From Thermanaerosceptrum fracticalcis (lineage in GTDB: Bacteria; Bacillota; Peptococcia; DRI-13), in contig NZ_CP045798.1 of assembly GCF_000746025.2 (NCBI RefSeq), positions 3,331,501 through 3,395,500 on the forward strand: DNA of 64,000 nt, in the 5' to 3' direction. The notes below the pieces were generated by a model that did no database searches, was not told where the DNA came from, and worked only from the letters and a program-made list of their open reading frames with translations. Of this stretch, positions 52,879 to 61,932 are shown piece after piece. The position numbers and the translations under genes are program-made. How positions within the stretch are numbered: position 1 is the first letter of the stretch; each line of letters opens with the position of its first letter.

Positions 52879-54186
52879 ATGAGCAAAAACAATTCTGATG
52901 CAATTGAACGGTACGCGCTGGAAGCGGTACCCCAAAGTGATCGGCAGCCGTGGTTTACCATAGCGCTTATTTGGATTGGAACCATGATTTGTGTTCCAGG
53001 CTTGATGATCGGAGGAGCCTTAATAACAGGTTTGACGGTTATGCAGGCGTTTTGGGCCGGAGTAATTGGTTACAGTATCGTGGTGTTTTACATGAGTTTT
53101 CAAGGAATGCAAGCTGCCGACTTAGGTCGGCCAACGGTAAGTTTGGCTAGTTCGTCTTTTGGCGAAACAGGATCCAGAGTAGTTATTTCATTTGTTCTAG
53201 GAATTGCCACGTTGGGTTGGTTCGGTGTTCAGACAAATCTTTGCGGGGTAGCATTTAGCAATATCTTAGCTTCTTGGCTGGGAATTAACTTGCCGGTATG
53301 GATTTCATCTCTAATTTGGGGCGTAATTATGTTAACAACCGCCATTTACGGATTTAATGCCCTGAAGTATTTGAATTATATCGCGGTTCCCTCTCTCATT
53401 ATTTTATCGTTATATGGTACTTTTATTTCTCTTTCTACTTATGGTTCTGACATCTTATTTAGTTATCAACCACCGCAGCCGTTTCCCTTTATCCAAGGCG
53501 TAGCTTTGGCAGTTGGTACTTTTGCAGTTGGTGGCGTTATTGCAGGCGATTACTCCCGATATGCGGTCGGTCGAAAGGATGCTATTTTATCATCCGTACT
53601 TGGCGTACTCCCCGCTGGCGTTGGTATGCTGGTTATGGGTGGCGTTATGGCAGTTGTAGCAGGAACATACGATATTACTGTCATTCTTGCTAACCTAGGT
53701 GTTCCCCTAATCGGTTTAATTGTTTTGATTTTGGCAACATGGACAACCAATACAGTTAACGCTTATTCAGGTGGTTTGGCTATTACAAATATGTTCAATC
53801 TGGGTGATTCCAATAGAGCTTTGGCTACTGGTATTGCCGGTGCTCTAGGCACCCTTTTAGCTATTGCCGGCATCATTGATTATTTCATTAATTATCTGTT
53901 AGTACTAACATCCGCAATTCCTGCTGTAGCCGGGGTAATGATTGCTGATTATTGGATTGTTAAAAAAGGAGATGCTTCTAAGTGGAATAAAGTTCCCGGG
54001 GTTAACTGGGTTGGTATCATTTCTTGGCTATTAGGGGTTGTTGCTGGCAATGTTATTAAAGTTGGCGTTGGTCCTTTAAGCGGAATCGTGGTTTCCCTGG
54101 TCGCCTATATAATACTTCATTCCCTAGTTGCCTATATAATACTTCATTCCTTTGTCGCCAAAGAAGAACAATCCAATAAATCTTAA
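52879..54186 (+). CDS. NCS1-family cytosine/purine/hydantoin/allantoin-type permease
   Basis: The 435-aa membrane protein has about 12 helices and starts IERYALEAVPQSDRQPWFTI, with the NCS1 hallmarks GALITGLTVMQAFWAGVIGY and GGVIAGDYSRYAVGRKDAIL. It imports a nucleobase- or hydantoin-like compound with Na or H. The neighbours (DUF917, HyuA, racemase) point to a cyclic amide. AGGAGG precedes the ATG by a rather long gap. The C-terminal tail contains a 27-bp tandem duplication (LVAYIILHS twice). Confidence 0.88.
   Translation: MSKNNSDAIERYALEAVPQSDRQPWFTIALIWIGTMICVPGLMIGGALITGLTVMQAFWAGVIGYSIVVFYMSFQGMQAADLGRPTVSLASSSFGETGSRVVISFVLGIATLGWFGVQTNLCGVAFSNILASWLGINLPVWISSLIWGVIMLTTAIYGFNALKYLNYIAVPSLIILSLYGTFISLSTYGSDILFSYQPPQPFPFIQGVALAVGTFAVGGVIAGDYSRYAVGRKDAILSSVLGVLPAGVGMLVMGGVMAVVAGTYDITVILANLGVPLIGLIVLILATWTTNTVNAYSGGLAITNMFNLGDSNRALATGIAGALGTLLAIAGIIDYFINYLLVLTSAIPAVAGVMIADYWIVKKGDASKWNKVPGVNWVGIISWLLGVVAGNVIKVGVGPLSGIVVSLVAYIILHSLVAYIILHSFVAKEEQSNKS
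54100..54153 (+). repeat. 27-bp tandem duplication in the permease C-terminus
   Basis: GTCGCCTATATAATACTTCA (54100) is repeated as GTTGCCTATATAATACTTCA (54127). The nine-residue unit is duplicated in frame and lengthens the last membrane helix or tail. Confidence 0.9.
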
Positions 54187-54243
54187 AAAACTCTTTACTT
54201 CAAATAATAACCAACATTTATAAAAAGCAAAGGAGGCATTGTA

Positions 54244-55335
54244 ATGCGAAAAATTGATGAACAAGCGGTTGAAGATATTGCCCTAGGGGCCGCCCTTTTG
54301 GGTACTGGTGGTGGAGGAGACCCTTATATTGGAAAGTTAATGGCCAAACAGGCCATTGCTGAGTATGGCCCGGTAACTTTATTAAGTCCTGATGAGGTGC
54401 CGGAAGATGCTTTAGTGGTACCCTCAGCAATGATGGGGGCACCGACGGTCTTGGTGGAAAAACTAATGAACGGGGAAGAGCTAATTCGTTCATTTAAAGG
54501 ATTAGAAAATTATCTAGGCAAAAAAATATATGCCACTTTTCCAATTGAGGCAGGGGGAGTTAACTCCATGATCCCATTTGTGGTTGCTGCTCGCATGGGA
54601 ATCCCAGTAATTGATGCAGACGGTATGGGTCGTGCTTTTCCGGAACTTCAGATGTTAACCTTCCATTTAGCCGGACTAAATGCCACTCCTATGGTTCTGT
54701 CTGACGAAAAAGGCAATGATATTATCTTTAATACCATTAATAATTATTTTACCGAGAATGCTGCTAGAAGCGCAGTAGTATTAATGGGGGGATCGGCAAC
54801 GCTTAGTATCTACCCCATGACCGGGAAAGATGTAAAAGAACATGGTGTCACCGGGATTGTATCCTTTGCCGAAAAAATTGGTAAGGGAATAAAAGAGTCG
54901 CGTAAGAATGGCCAAAATCCCATAGAGGTGCTTCAACAATTAACGGGTGGTTTTGAATTATTTAGAGGAAAAGTTGTTGATGTCCTTCGAAAAACCGAGG
55001 GAGGTTTTAACCGGGGTGAAGCGGTAATTGAGGGTGTGGAAAGTTATAAAGATGAAACACTAGTTGTCGAGTTTCAAAATGAAAATTTGATTGCCCGCAA
55101 GGGAGGAAAAATTCTAGCCACTACTCCCGATCTGATTTGTATGGTAAACCTGGAAACTTGTATTCCGTTTACAACTGAAGCACTTAAATATGGCCAACGG
55201 GTTTTGGTATTAGGAATCCCCTGCGATCCTAAATTTAGAACTCCCAAAGGAATAGAAACGGTCGGACCCCGTTATTTTAAATATGATGTAGACTATGTAC
55301 CAATCGAAGAGCTGGTGAAAGGAGATGGCAAATAA
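54244..55335 (+). CDS. DUF917-family protein (S-methyl-thiohydantoin desulfurase-like)
   Basis: The 363-aa protein starts MRKIDEQAVEDIALGAALLG with TGGGGDPYIGKL, then AGGVNSMIPFVVAARMGIPV and DADGMGRAFPELQMLTFHLA, all typical of DUF917. It usually pairs with HyuA-type ATP-dependent hydrolases and probably helps to process a cyclic amide. AAAGGAGG precedes the ATG, and the stop overlaps the next start region (TAATGG). It is better conserved than its paralogue at 49603. Confidence 0.87.
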   Translation: MRKIDEQAVEDIALGAALLGTGGGGDPYIGKLMAKQAIAEYGPVTLLSPDEVPEDALVVPSAMMGAPTVLVEKLMNGEELIRSFKGLENYLGKKIYATFPIEAGGVNSMIPFVVAARMGIPVIDADGMGRAFPELQMLTFHLAGLNATPMVLSDEKGNDIIFNTINNYFTENAARSAVVLMGGSATLSIYPMTGKDVKEHGVTGIVSFAEKIGKGIKESRKNGQNPIEVLQQLTGGFELFRGKVVDVLRKTEGGFNRGEAVIEGVESYKDETLVVEFQNENLIARKGGKILATTPDLICMVNLETCIPFTTEALKYGQRVLVLGIPCDPKFRTPKGIETVGPRYFKYDVDYVPIEELVKGDGK

Positions 55336-56891
55336 TGGGCTACCGTATAGGAATTGATGTAGGCGGTACAAATACCGACGCCGTAATAGTTGATGATAAT
55401 TTAAATCTTGTTGAAAGCATAAAAACACCAACTACAACTGATGTTACAACTGGAATTTTCAACGCTCTCAGTGGTGTTATGGAAAAGTCGGGAATTGATA
55501 AAGACAAGATAACCTATGCTATGTTGGGTACCACCCATTGCACCAATGCAATCGTAGAGCGAAAAAGGCTTTGCAAAGTGGGAATTATCCGAATCGGCAA
55601 ACCTGCCTCGGCAGCGATCAGTGCTATGTCTGACTGGCCAGTTGATTTAAAAGAGGCTATGAGCGATAATTACTTCTTGGTTTCTGGCGGGCATGAATTT
55701 GATGGTCGGGAAATTTCCCCTCTGGATGAAGATGAAATCCGCACCGTGGCTAAAAGTCTTAAGGGCAAGGTTGATACTATTGCTGTTACCTCCGTTTTTT
55801 CCTTTGTTTCTTCAGACCACGAAAAACGGGTAGCCCAAATTTTACGAGAAGAATTAGGCGATATTCCCATATCTCTTTCCCACGAAATTGGCTCATTGGG
55901 ATTATTGGAAAGAGAAAATGCAACTATCTTAAATTCCGCTTTAACAGATGTGGCCAAAACCACGGCGTTGTCCTTTAAAGAGGGGCTAAGTCGAGAAGGC
56001 GTAAACAATGCAAAAGTCTATTTGTGCCAAAATGACGGGACTTTGATGTCTGTTGATTATGCCGTGAAATACCCAATCCTAACCATTGCCTGTGGCCCAA
56101 CAAATAGTATTCGCGGCGCATCCTTTTTAAGTAAAAAAAGCGATGCAATTGTATTAGATGTTGGGGGTACCACTAGCGATATCGGGGTAATCGTAAATGG
56201 TTTCCCCAGAGAATCTTCACTGGCAGTAACAATCGGCGGTGCCCGTACTAATTTCCGGATGCCTGACCTGATTTCCATCGGTTTAGGCGGAGGCACTATT
56301 ATTCAGGAAAAAGATGGGCAAATCCAAGTTGGCCCTCAAAGTGTTGGATACAGAATTACCGAAGAAGCCCTTGTTTTTGGTGGGAAAACCTTAACTGCTA
56401 CAGATATCGCAGTGCGTTTAGGAATAGCCCAGGTTGGGGATCCCCGAAAAGTATCACATATTGATAAAGGCTTTGCCAAAAGAGCCTTTGATAAAATGAT
56501 GCTGCTAGTTAGTGATAACATTGATAAAATGAAACTTTCTAACGAAGATGCTACGGTCATCTTGGTAGGAGGAGGAAGCATTCTTATTGGCGATAAATTA
56601 GACGGGGTTTCTGAAATCATCCGTCCTGAGAACTTTGCGGTTGCGAACGCTCTGGGCTCAGCCATCGCCCAAGTAAGCGGGCAAGTGGAACTAGTGTATA
56701 AGTTGGATACTATCAGTCGGGAAGCAGCTTTAGAAGAAACCAAAAAAGCGGCAATAAACGAAGCGATTAAGGCTGGCGCAGATCCGTCTACCATAAAAAT
56801 TGTTGAAGTAGAAGATGTTCCACTGGCATACCTACCGGGCAACGCTACCAGAATTCGAGCTAAAGCGGCTGGCGATCTTGCCAGTAACTAA
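55335..56891 (+). CDS. hyuA: Hydantoinase/oxoprolinase (HyuA-type) subunit
   Basis: The 518-aa ASKHA-fold ATPase has both phosphate-binding motifs (IGIDVGGTNTDAVIVDDN and IVLDVGGTTSDIGVIV) and the conserved LLERENATILNSALTDVAKT. It belongs to the ATP-dependent hydantoinase/5-oxoprolinase family, which opens cyclic amides. It overlaps DUF917 by one base. It is intact, in contrast to the degenerate copy at 48222. The substrate is not defined by sequence. Confidence 0.88.
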   Translation: MGYRIGIDVGGTNTDAVIVDDNLNLVESIKTPTTTDVTTGIFNALSGVMEKSGIDKDKITYAMLGTTHCTNAIVERKRLCKVGIIRIGKPASAAISAMSDWPVDLKEAMSDNYFLVSGGHEFDGREISPLDEDEIRTVAKSLKGKVDTIAVTSVFSFVSSDHEKRVAQILREELGDIPISLSHEIGSLGLLERENATILNSALTDVAKTTALSFKEGLSREGVNNAKVYLCQNDGTLMSVDYAVKYPILTIACGPTNSIRGASFLSKKSDAIVLDVGGTTSDIGVIVNGFPRESSLAVTIGGARTNFRMPDLISIGLGGGTIIQEKDGQIQVGPQSVGYRITEEALVFGGKTLTATDIAVRLGIAQVGDPRKVSHIDKGFAKRAFDKMMLLVSDNIDKMKLSNEDATVILVGGGSILIGDKLDGVSEIIRPENFAVANALGSAIAQVSGQVELVYKLDTISREAALEETKKAAINEAIKAGADPSTIKIVEVEDVPLAYLPGNATRIRAKAAGDLASN

Positions 56892-56912
56892 AAAAATAAG
56901 GGGGCATTTATT

Positions 56913-57641
56913 ATGAAAATCAAAGTAATTGTTCCGATAATCGGAACCTCATTCAACGACGAAGTGCGTCGGGAAGTAGCATCTTTGGCTACCCCAGGGG
57001 TAGAATATGATGTAGAGAGTCTGGACTATGGTCCTGCCTCAATCGAGTCCGAGTATGATGAAGCAATTGCAGTTCCTGATATTTTAAACAAGGTAAGGAA
57101 GGCCGAGGAAGAAGGTTTTGACGGTGCAATACTAGATTGTTTTGGCGATCCCGGTGTTCGAGCTGCCCGGGAAATCACCAATATAGTAGTATTTGGGGGT
57201 TTTGAACCTCCTATGCTGATCGCATCTGGTCTGGGAGACAAAATTGCAATTGTTACCGTGTTGCCAGAAGTTATTCCCATGATTGATGGCTTGATTGCTA
57301 AGGCAGGTTTAAAGGATCGGGTTGTCGCCGTGCGCCACGTAGATATTCCAGTGCTAGAACTTACTGATATTCAAAAATTAAAGGACGCTCTATTTGAACA
57401 AAGTGTAGAGGCAATTAAGCAAAACGGCGCTCAGGTTATTGTACTTGGTTGTACCGGTATGATGGGAGTTGCCAACGAAGTTATGGATAGACTGAAAGAA
57501 GCAGGTTATGATATTCCGGTAGTTGACGCTTTTGCTGCCGCTCTCCGAATGACCGAAGCAGTTGTTTCCTTAGGTCTAAGGCCCAGTAAACTCACCTACA
57601 TGCCAGTTCGAATGAAAGACCGAAAATGGTGGGGGGAATAA
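56913..57641 (+). CDS. Asp/Glu/hydantoin racemase
   Basis: The 242-aa protein has the two active-site cysteines, ILDCFGDPGVRAAREI and VLGCTGMMGVANEV, placed symmetrically as in hydantoin and Asp/Glu racemases. It would interconvert enantiomers of the imported cyclic amide for the stereospecific hydrolase. AGGGGGC is upstream. It is the last gene before a strong terminator. Confidence 0.88.
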   Translation: MKIKVIVPIIGTSFNDEVRREVASLATPGVEYDVESLDYGPASIESEYDEAIAVPDILNKVRKAEEEGFDGAILDCFGDPGVRAAREITNIVVFGGFEPPMLIASGLGDKIAIVTVLPEVIPMIDGLIAKAGLKDRVVAVRHVDIPVLELTDIQKLKDALFEQSVEAIKQNGAQVIVLGCTGMMGVANEVMDRLKEAGYDIPVVDAFAAALRMTEAVVSLGLRPSKLTYMPVRMKDRKWWGE

Positions 57642-57649
57642 AAAGACTA

Positions 57650-57680
57650 AAGGGTGCCTATATAAACGGCGCCCTTTTTT
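57650..57680 (+). terminator. Terminator of the permease-hyuA-racemase operon
   Basis: AAGGGTGCC-N9-GGCGCCCTT (one G-T pair) is followed by TTTTTTACTTTT. Confidence 0.9.
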
Positions 57681-57770
57681 ACTTTTCGAAGGTTTAAAGT
57701 AAAAAAAGGATAATAGTAACTGACAATGAATATATCCCCGTATATAAGTTTTGGGAATGGAGGAAAAAAC

Positions 57771-58823
57771 ATGCTTTTATCAGAAAATAAACTGCCGGAG
57801 TTAGTAAGCAAAATACAAAAAGACTGTGTGATTATTGACGCCCATTTTGATCTCCTATTTGATGTTGTTAGGAAAAGACAGTATGGGCAAAGAAAAGTAA
57901 TTGAAACAGATTATTTGCCAAGTTTGATCGAGGGTGGCGTCAACATTATTGTCGCCTCATTATATATTGATGATGAGTTTTTACCTGAAATGGCATTAAG
58001 ACGAGCACTCCAACAAATTAGTGCTTTGTACGAAGAAATAGACGAATCTTCCGGAAAGTTCGTATTATGCAAGAGTTTTCATGATATTGAACAGGCGATC
58101 AAGAATAATAAATTAGGAATCCTTCTTTCTTTTGAAGGAGTTGAACCTTTATATAATGATTTAAGTTTGTTGAAGATTTTCTATGAACTGGGAGTGAGAA
58201 TCCTTGGCCTGGTTTGGAGTCGGAGAAACTTTGCGGCAGACGGGTGCCATTTTAGCGCAGTAAAAACCTGTACCCAAGGGGGTCTTACTGATTTTGGGCT
58301 AAGACTGATTGAAAAAGCAGATCAGCTCGGCATGTTGGTTGATGTAAGCCATTTAAATGATGAGGGTTTTTGGGATGTCATTAAATTCTCAAAATCTGCT
58401 ATTATCGCCTCCCATTCTAACTGTAGAGCACTGGCAAGCACCATGCGAAATCTTACTGACCAGCAAATCTGGTCTATAGCTGAGAAAAACGGCGTTATTG
58501 GCATAAATGCCGTAAATTTAATCGTAGCCGATAAACCTGAGGATGCCACTTTAGAATATCTGGTAAAACATGTAAGCCACATGGTAAAACTGGTGGGAGC
58601 GGAACATGTTGGTCTAGGCTTTGACTTTTGTGAATCACTTATGGCATATCTTTCTCCCTTAACAATAAAAACTATGTCCCCCACTCCCTTTGATGTGTTA
58701 AAGGGACATAAGGACTTGAATAAATTTATTGAAGCACTCCTAGCAACAGGTTTAAAAGAAAGTCAGATTCACCAAATCTTGGGTCAGAATTTCTTAAGAG
58801 TCTTCAAGGACAGGTTTAAATAA
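57771..58823 (+). CDS. Membrane dipeptidase (peptidase M19, renal dipeptidase-like)
   Basis: The 350-aa amidohydrolase-fold protein has the M19 metal ligands: IIDAHFDLLFD (HxD), LLSFEGVEPLYND (Glu), DVSHLNDEGFWD and IASHSNCRAL (His). Despite the family name there is no signal peptide, so it is cytosolic. I chose the ATG at 57771 after TGGAGG rather than the upstream ATG at 57726. It cleaves dipeptides or related N-acyl amino acids and may act on the product of the upstream pathway. Confidence 0.88.
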   Translation: MLLSENKLPELVSKIQKDCVIIDAHFDLLFDVVRKRQYGQRKVIETDYLPSLIEGGVNIIVASLYIDDEFLPEMALRRALQQISALYEEIDESSGKFVLCKSFHDIEQAIKNNKLGILLSFEGVEPLYNDLSLLKIFYELGVRILGLVWSRRNFAADGCHFSAVKTCTQGGLTDFGLRLIEKADQLGMLVDVSHLNDEGFWDVIKFSKSAIIASHSNCRALASTMRNLTDQQIWSIAEKNGVIGINAVNLIVADKPEDATLEYLVKHVSHMVKLVGAEHVGLGFDFCESLMAYLSPLTIKTMSPTPFDVLKGHKDLNKFIEALLATGLKESQIHQILGQNFLRVFKDRFK

Positions 58824-58894
58824 ATTTTAAATAAATATAGAAATTACCCTTATTCCAGTTTACTCAAATATAGTAAAAAAGTTTTGAGTTAAAA

Positions 58895-59031
58895 TTATCT
58901 TTTTTATACACTCGAAGCATACAGAAACGGTTGTACTCCTGGAGAGGGTGAAGGGCTGATGGATAAAGGGTTTGCGGCACTTTTGGTACTTTGCTGATTT
59001 TGAGTAACCCTTGAGTGTATAAAAAAGATAT
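58895..59031 (+). repeat. Hairpin repeat family, copy E
   Basis: Left arm ATCTTTTTTATACACTCGAA and right arm TTGAGTGTATAAAAAAGAT. The middle (CGGTTGTACTCCTGGAGAGG) differs from the other copies, but GGGTGAAGGGCTGATGGATA is kept. Confidence 0.9.
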
Positions 59032-59126
59032 TTTATGCAAATCAAGATTGAATAGTAAAATAGAGGGAGGTATTATTGTGCTATCACCTGATAAACTAGA
59101 ACCTAAAGAAAGGGCGTGTTAAGCAA

Positions 59127-59393
59127 ATGACTGAAAAGAACAAATTTAGCGCTGATTACAAAAAAGAAAGCGTTAAGCTTATTACAGACCTTGGCAAGAA
59201 ACCCGTTAGTGTAGCAGAAGATATTGGCGTCAGTGCTACAACAATCCGGCGTTGGGTACAACAATACAACGCTCATGGCGACCAGGCCTTTCCCGGTAAA
59301 GGTAATCTCAAGAGTGATGATGCTGAACGAAAGGCTTTAGAAAGAAAGATCAAGGATCTTGAGGAGGAAAATGCACAGGAGCGCTTACTATGA
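59127..59393 (+). CDS. IS3-family orfA (helix-turn-helix)
   Basis: The 88-aa protein has the IS3 orfA helix-turn-helix (YKKESVKLITDLGKKPVSVA and IGVSATTIRRWVQQYNAHG) and a leucine-zipper-like tail, ERKALERKIKDLEEENAQER. In this element orfB is truncated, so orfA alone cannot mobilise it. Confidence 0.85.
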   Translation: MTEKNKFSADYKKESVKLITDLGKKPVSVAEDIGVSATTIRRWVQQYNAHGDQAFPGKGNLKSDDAERKALERKIKDLEEENAQERLL

Positions 59394-59700
59394 CTGGCTC
59401 AACCGGCCTATAACCATGCGGAGGCAGGAAGACCAAGATCTGACAGAAATCATTAAACAGATATTCGAAGAATCCAGACAGACCTATGGTCATCGAAGAA
59501 TAAAAAAGTGCTTAAAAGAAAAGGGATAAAATGTAGTAACCGGCGTATAGCACGACTGATGAAAGAAAACGGGTTAATCAGCCGCCTAAAAAAATACAAG
59601 GCTACTACCAACTCAAACCATGGCTACCCCGTAGCCCCTAACCTTTTAGAGAAAGACTTTAAAGCTGAGAGGCCTAACCAGAAATGGGTCGGCGATATCG
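59370..59700 (+). pseudogene. IS3 orfB N-terminal fragment
   Basis: From HRSAYYDWLNRPITMRRQED through IFEESRQTYGHRRIKKC, then after a frame change KGIKCSNRRIARLMKENGLI to NQKWVGDI. This is the HTH_21 part of an IS3 transposase. It stops where the rve catalytic domain should begin, joined to a regulator gene. Confidence 0.8.
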
Positions 59701-60188
59701 GGCTAACCCTAGAAGACTTATCGGCGATTTCCGGTGTTAGCAAAAGTATGCTTGGTGAAATAGAAAGAAGTAGTACCAATCCCACAATATTAGTGTTATG
59801 GAAAATTGCAGCTGGCTTAAAAATTCCACTTACAAGGCTAATCAAAGAAGAATTGGATTATTCAATAGTCAGAAATTATGAATTAAAAGTAATAGATAAA
59901 GAAGCAGAATACTGTATTTACAGTGTTTTCCCATATTACGATTTGCACAAATCCGAAATTTTGAAGCTTGAAATTGCACCACACTCCAAGCTTTCTAATA
60001 GTCGACATATGAATGGTGTCGATGAGTATATATTTGTAGTAAAAGGTAACGTAAAACTTATTTTGGACAGTGAAGAGTTTGTCTTACATGAAGGTGATTC
60101 AATACGTTTTAAAGGAGAACTTCCTCATGAATTTATCAATTGCTATGACAGTACGGTTAATCTAATAAATGTTTTGAATTATAAATAG
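59508..60188 (+). CDS. In-frame fusion of IS3 OrfB to an XRE/cupin regulator
   Basis: The 226-aa frame has about 64 residues of IS3 OrfB (to KWVGDI) followed directly by GLTLEDLSAISGVSKSMLGE and SSTNPTILVLWKIAAGL. That is most of an XRE helix-turn-helix, but its first helix is missing. A C-terminal cupin follows (EYIFVVKGNVKLILDSEEFV, HEGDSIRFKGELPHEF). The regulator gene lost its start and now has a transposase-derived N-terminus. Whether it is expressed or functional is unknown. Confidence 0.75.
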   Translation: MLKRKGIKCSNRRIARLMKENGLISRLKKYKATTNSNHGYPVAPNLLEKDFKAERPNQKWVGDIGLTLEDLSAISGVSKSMLGEIERSSTNPTILVLWKIAAGLKIPLTRLIKEELDYSIVRNYELKVIDKEAEYCIYSVFPYYDLHKSEILKLEIAPHSKLSNSRHMNGVDEYIFVVKGNVKLILDSEEFVLHEGDSIRFKGELPHEFINCYDSTVNLINVLNYK

Positions 60189-60398
60189 ATTAATCATATC
60201 AAATAAATATGATGTCAGACACAGAACATAATAAAATTCGAAAAATTCATAAAAGATATTCCCTACTTTTAATGTTGTAGCAATATATGCCGTATGCGTT
60301 CTTATAAAAAACCTAAATGAGAAGGCGCATAGTGGAGTCTCTAATTCCCATTCAATTTAGTTTGTTACCGTTTTGACCTGGAATGGAGGAGTTTTTAT

Positions 60399-61256
60399 AT
60401 GGAGAAAAAGTATTTTCTTACAATTTTATTACTCTTGATGGCCATTACAATTTCCATAGCAATCTATAAATCCCAAGAACTAAAAAGAACTTACAAGGCA
60501 CAAGTGTTACAGGGCTTAGAAAATATAAAGAAGTCACAGCAATCAGTGATTACTGAAGATGATATCAGGCACTTACCCCAACCCGTACATAAGTATCTAA
60601 GATATGTGGGCGTCATCGGCAAGGAAAAAATAGAAAGTGTTAGAGTAGTATGTGATGGTGAATTTAGACCTGCCCCCCAAAAAAACTGGGCAAAGGTGGA
60701 GACGGAACAATATAATTTCTTTACTGAGCCTACACGGATTTATTATATAGGCTTAAAAATGTCAGGTGTTCCTGTAGTGGGATTACATTCTTACAAGGAT
60801 GCTAAGGCGACTATGCTTATAAAACTAGCGGGTTTGTTTACGGTAGCAGATGGAAAAGGGCCGATCATGAACTCGGCTGAAACGGTAACTGTGTTTAATG
60901 ATATGTGCATACTGGCCCCTGCCACATTAATTGATAAGAGAATTGAGTGGGAAGAACTAGATTCCTTGACCGTAAAAGCCACCTTCAAGAATAAAGACAA
61001 TAAAATATCCGCATTATTATATTTCAATGAGAAAGGTGAATTAATCAATTTTATTTCCGACGATAGGTACTATTCGCCAACAGGCGATACTTATCGTAAG
61101 GCGAGATGGTCTACCCCTGTAGGTGATTATAAAGTAATAAACGGGCTAAGGCTCCCCACATATGGGGAAGCAATCTGGCAATTTCCAGAGGGCGATTATT
61201 GCTATGCAAAACTGCGGATTAAGGATGTTGAATATAATCCTAAAAGCTTTAGATAG
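60399..61256 (+). CDS. Membrane-anchored DUF6544-like protein
   Basis: The 285-aa protein starts with one hydrophobic helix (YFLTILLLLMAITISIAIY) and continues LPQPVHKYLRYVGVIGKEKI, FTEPTRIYYIGLKMSGVPVV and YSPTGDTYRKARWSTPVGDY. This pattern fits the DUF6544 (formerly DUF6920) family, beta-rich proteins of unknown function, probably extracytoplasmic. TGGAGGAG precedes the ATG. It stands alone. Confidence 0.7.
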   Translation: MEKKYFLTILLLLMAITISIAIYKSQELKRTYKAQVLQGLENIKKSQQSVITEDDIRHLPQPVHKYLRYVGVIGKEKIESVRVVCDGEFRPAPQKNWAKVETEQYNFFTEPTRIYYIGLKMSGVPVVGLHSYKDAKATMLIKLAGLFTVADGKGPIMNSAETVTVFNDMCILAPATLIDKRIEWEELDSLTVKATFKNKDNKISALLYFNEKGELINFISDDRYYSPTGDTYRKARWSTPVGDYKVINGLRLPTYGEAIWQFPEGDYCYAKLRIKDVEYNPKSFR

Positions 61257-61352
61257 CTATTGTTTAGATAATTAATACAAACATTTAGGTTCACCTAAAG
61301 ACACGACTAAACTATAAAGCTGGTATATCAGTGACAGATGGGAGATAGAAAA

Positions 61353-61898
61353 ATGGCTTTCCTTGAACTTGTTAGCAAGAGACAGAGCGTGCGGGATTAT
61401 CTGGAGAAACCCGTTGAAAGGGAGAAGATAGAGAGATGCCTGGAAGCGGCAAGGCTAGCGCCTTCTGCCTGCAACTCCCAACCATGGAAATTCATAGTTG
61501 TGGACGACCCCAACCTGAAAGAGGCAGTGGCCAGGGAAACCTTTAGCAGTGTTATTTCCTTTAACAGGTTTACCTTGAAAGCACCGGCAATAATCATAAT
61601 AGTTTCAGAGAACCGTAAGTTGCTTCCTCAAATAGGAGGAGCAATAAAAGATAAACCCTATCACCTTATAGACGTAGGAATAGCAGCAGAACACATCTGC
61701 CTTCAGGCCGTTGAGGAGGGGCTGGGTACCTGCATGGTCGGCTGGTTTAATGAGTCTCCTCTTAAAAAACTCCTTGGTATTCCAGAACGAAAAAGGATTG
61801 AACTCTTGATTACCATTGGTTACCCTTCTGCAGAGGCTATCCGTAAAAAGAATCGTATTGAACTGCCAGGAATCTATAGCTACAACAAGTATGAATAA
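61353..61898 (+). CDS. Nitroreductase-family FMN oxidoreductase
   Basis: The 181-aa protein has the FMN-binding start FLELVSKRQSVRDYLEKPVE and ARLAPSACNSQPWKFIVVDD, then ICLQAVEEGLGTCMVGWF and the C-terminal IGYP motif. It reduces nitro groups, quinones or other acceptors with NAD(P)H. I chose the ATG at 61353 behind GGGAGATAG. A MalY-type gene follows after 34 bp, suggesting an operon. Confidence 0.88.
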   Translation: MAFLELVSKRQSVRDYLEKPVEREKIERCLEAARLAPSACNSQPWKFIVVDDPNLKEAVARETFSSVISFNRFTLKAPAIIIIVSENRKLLPQIGGAIKDKPYHLIDVGIAAEHICLQAVEEGLGTCMVGWFNESPLKKLLGIPERKRIELLITIGYPSAEAIRKKNRIELPGIYSYNKYE

Positions 61899-61932
61899 GT
61901 CCGCTAATTTATATAGTAAGAGGGGGAGAGTA

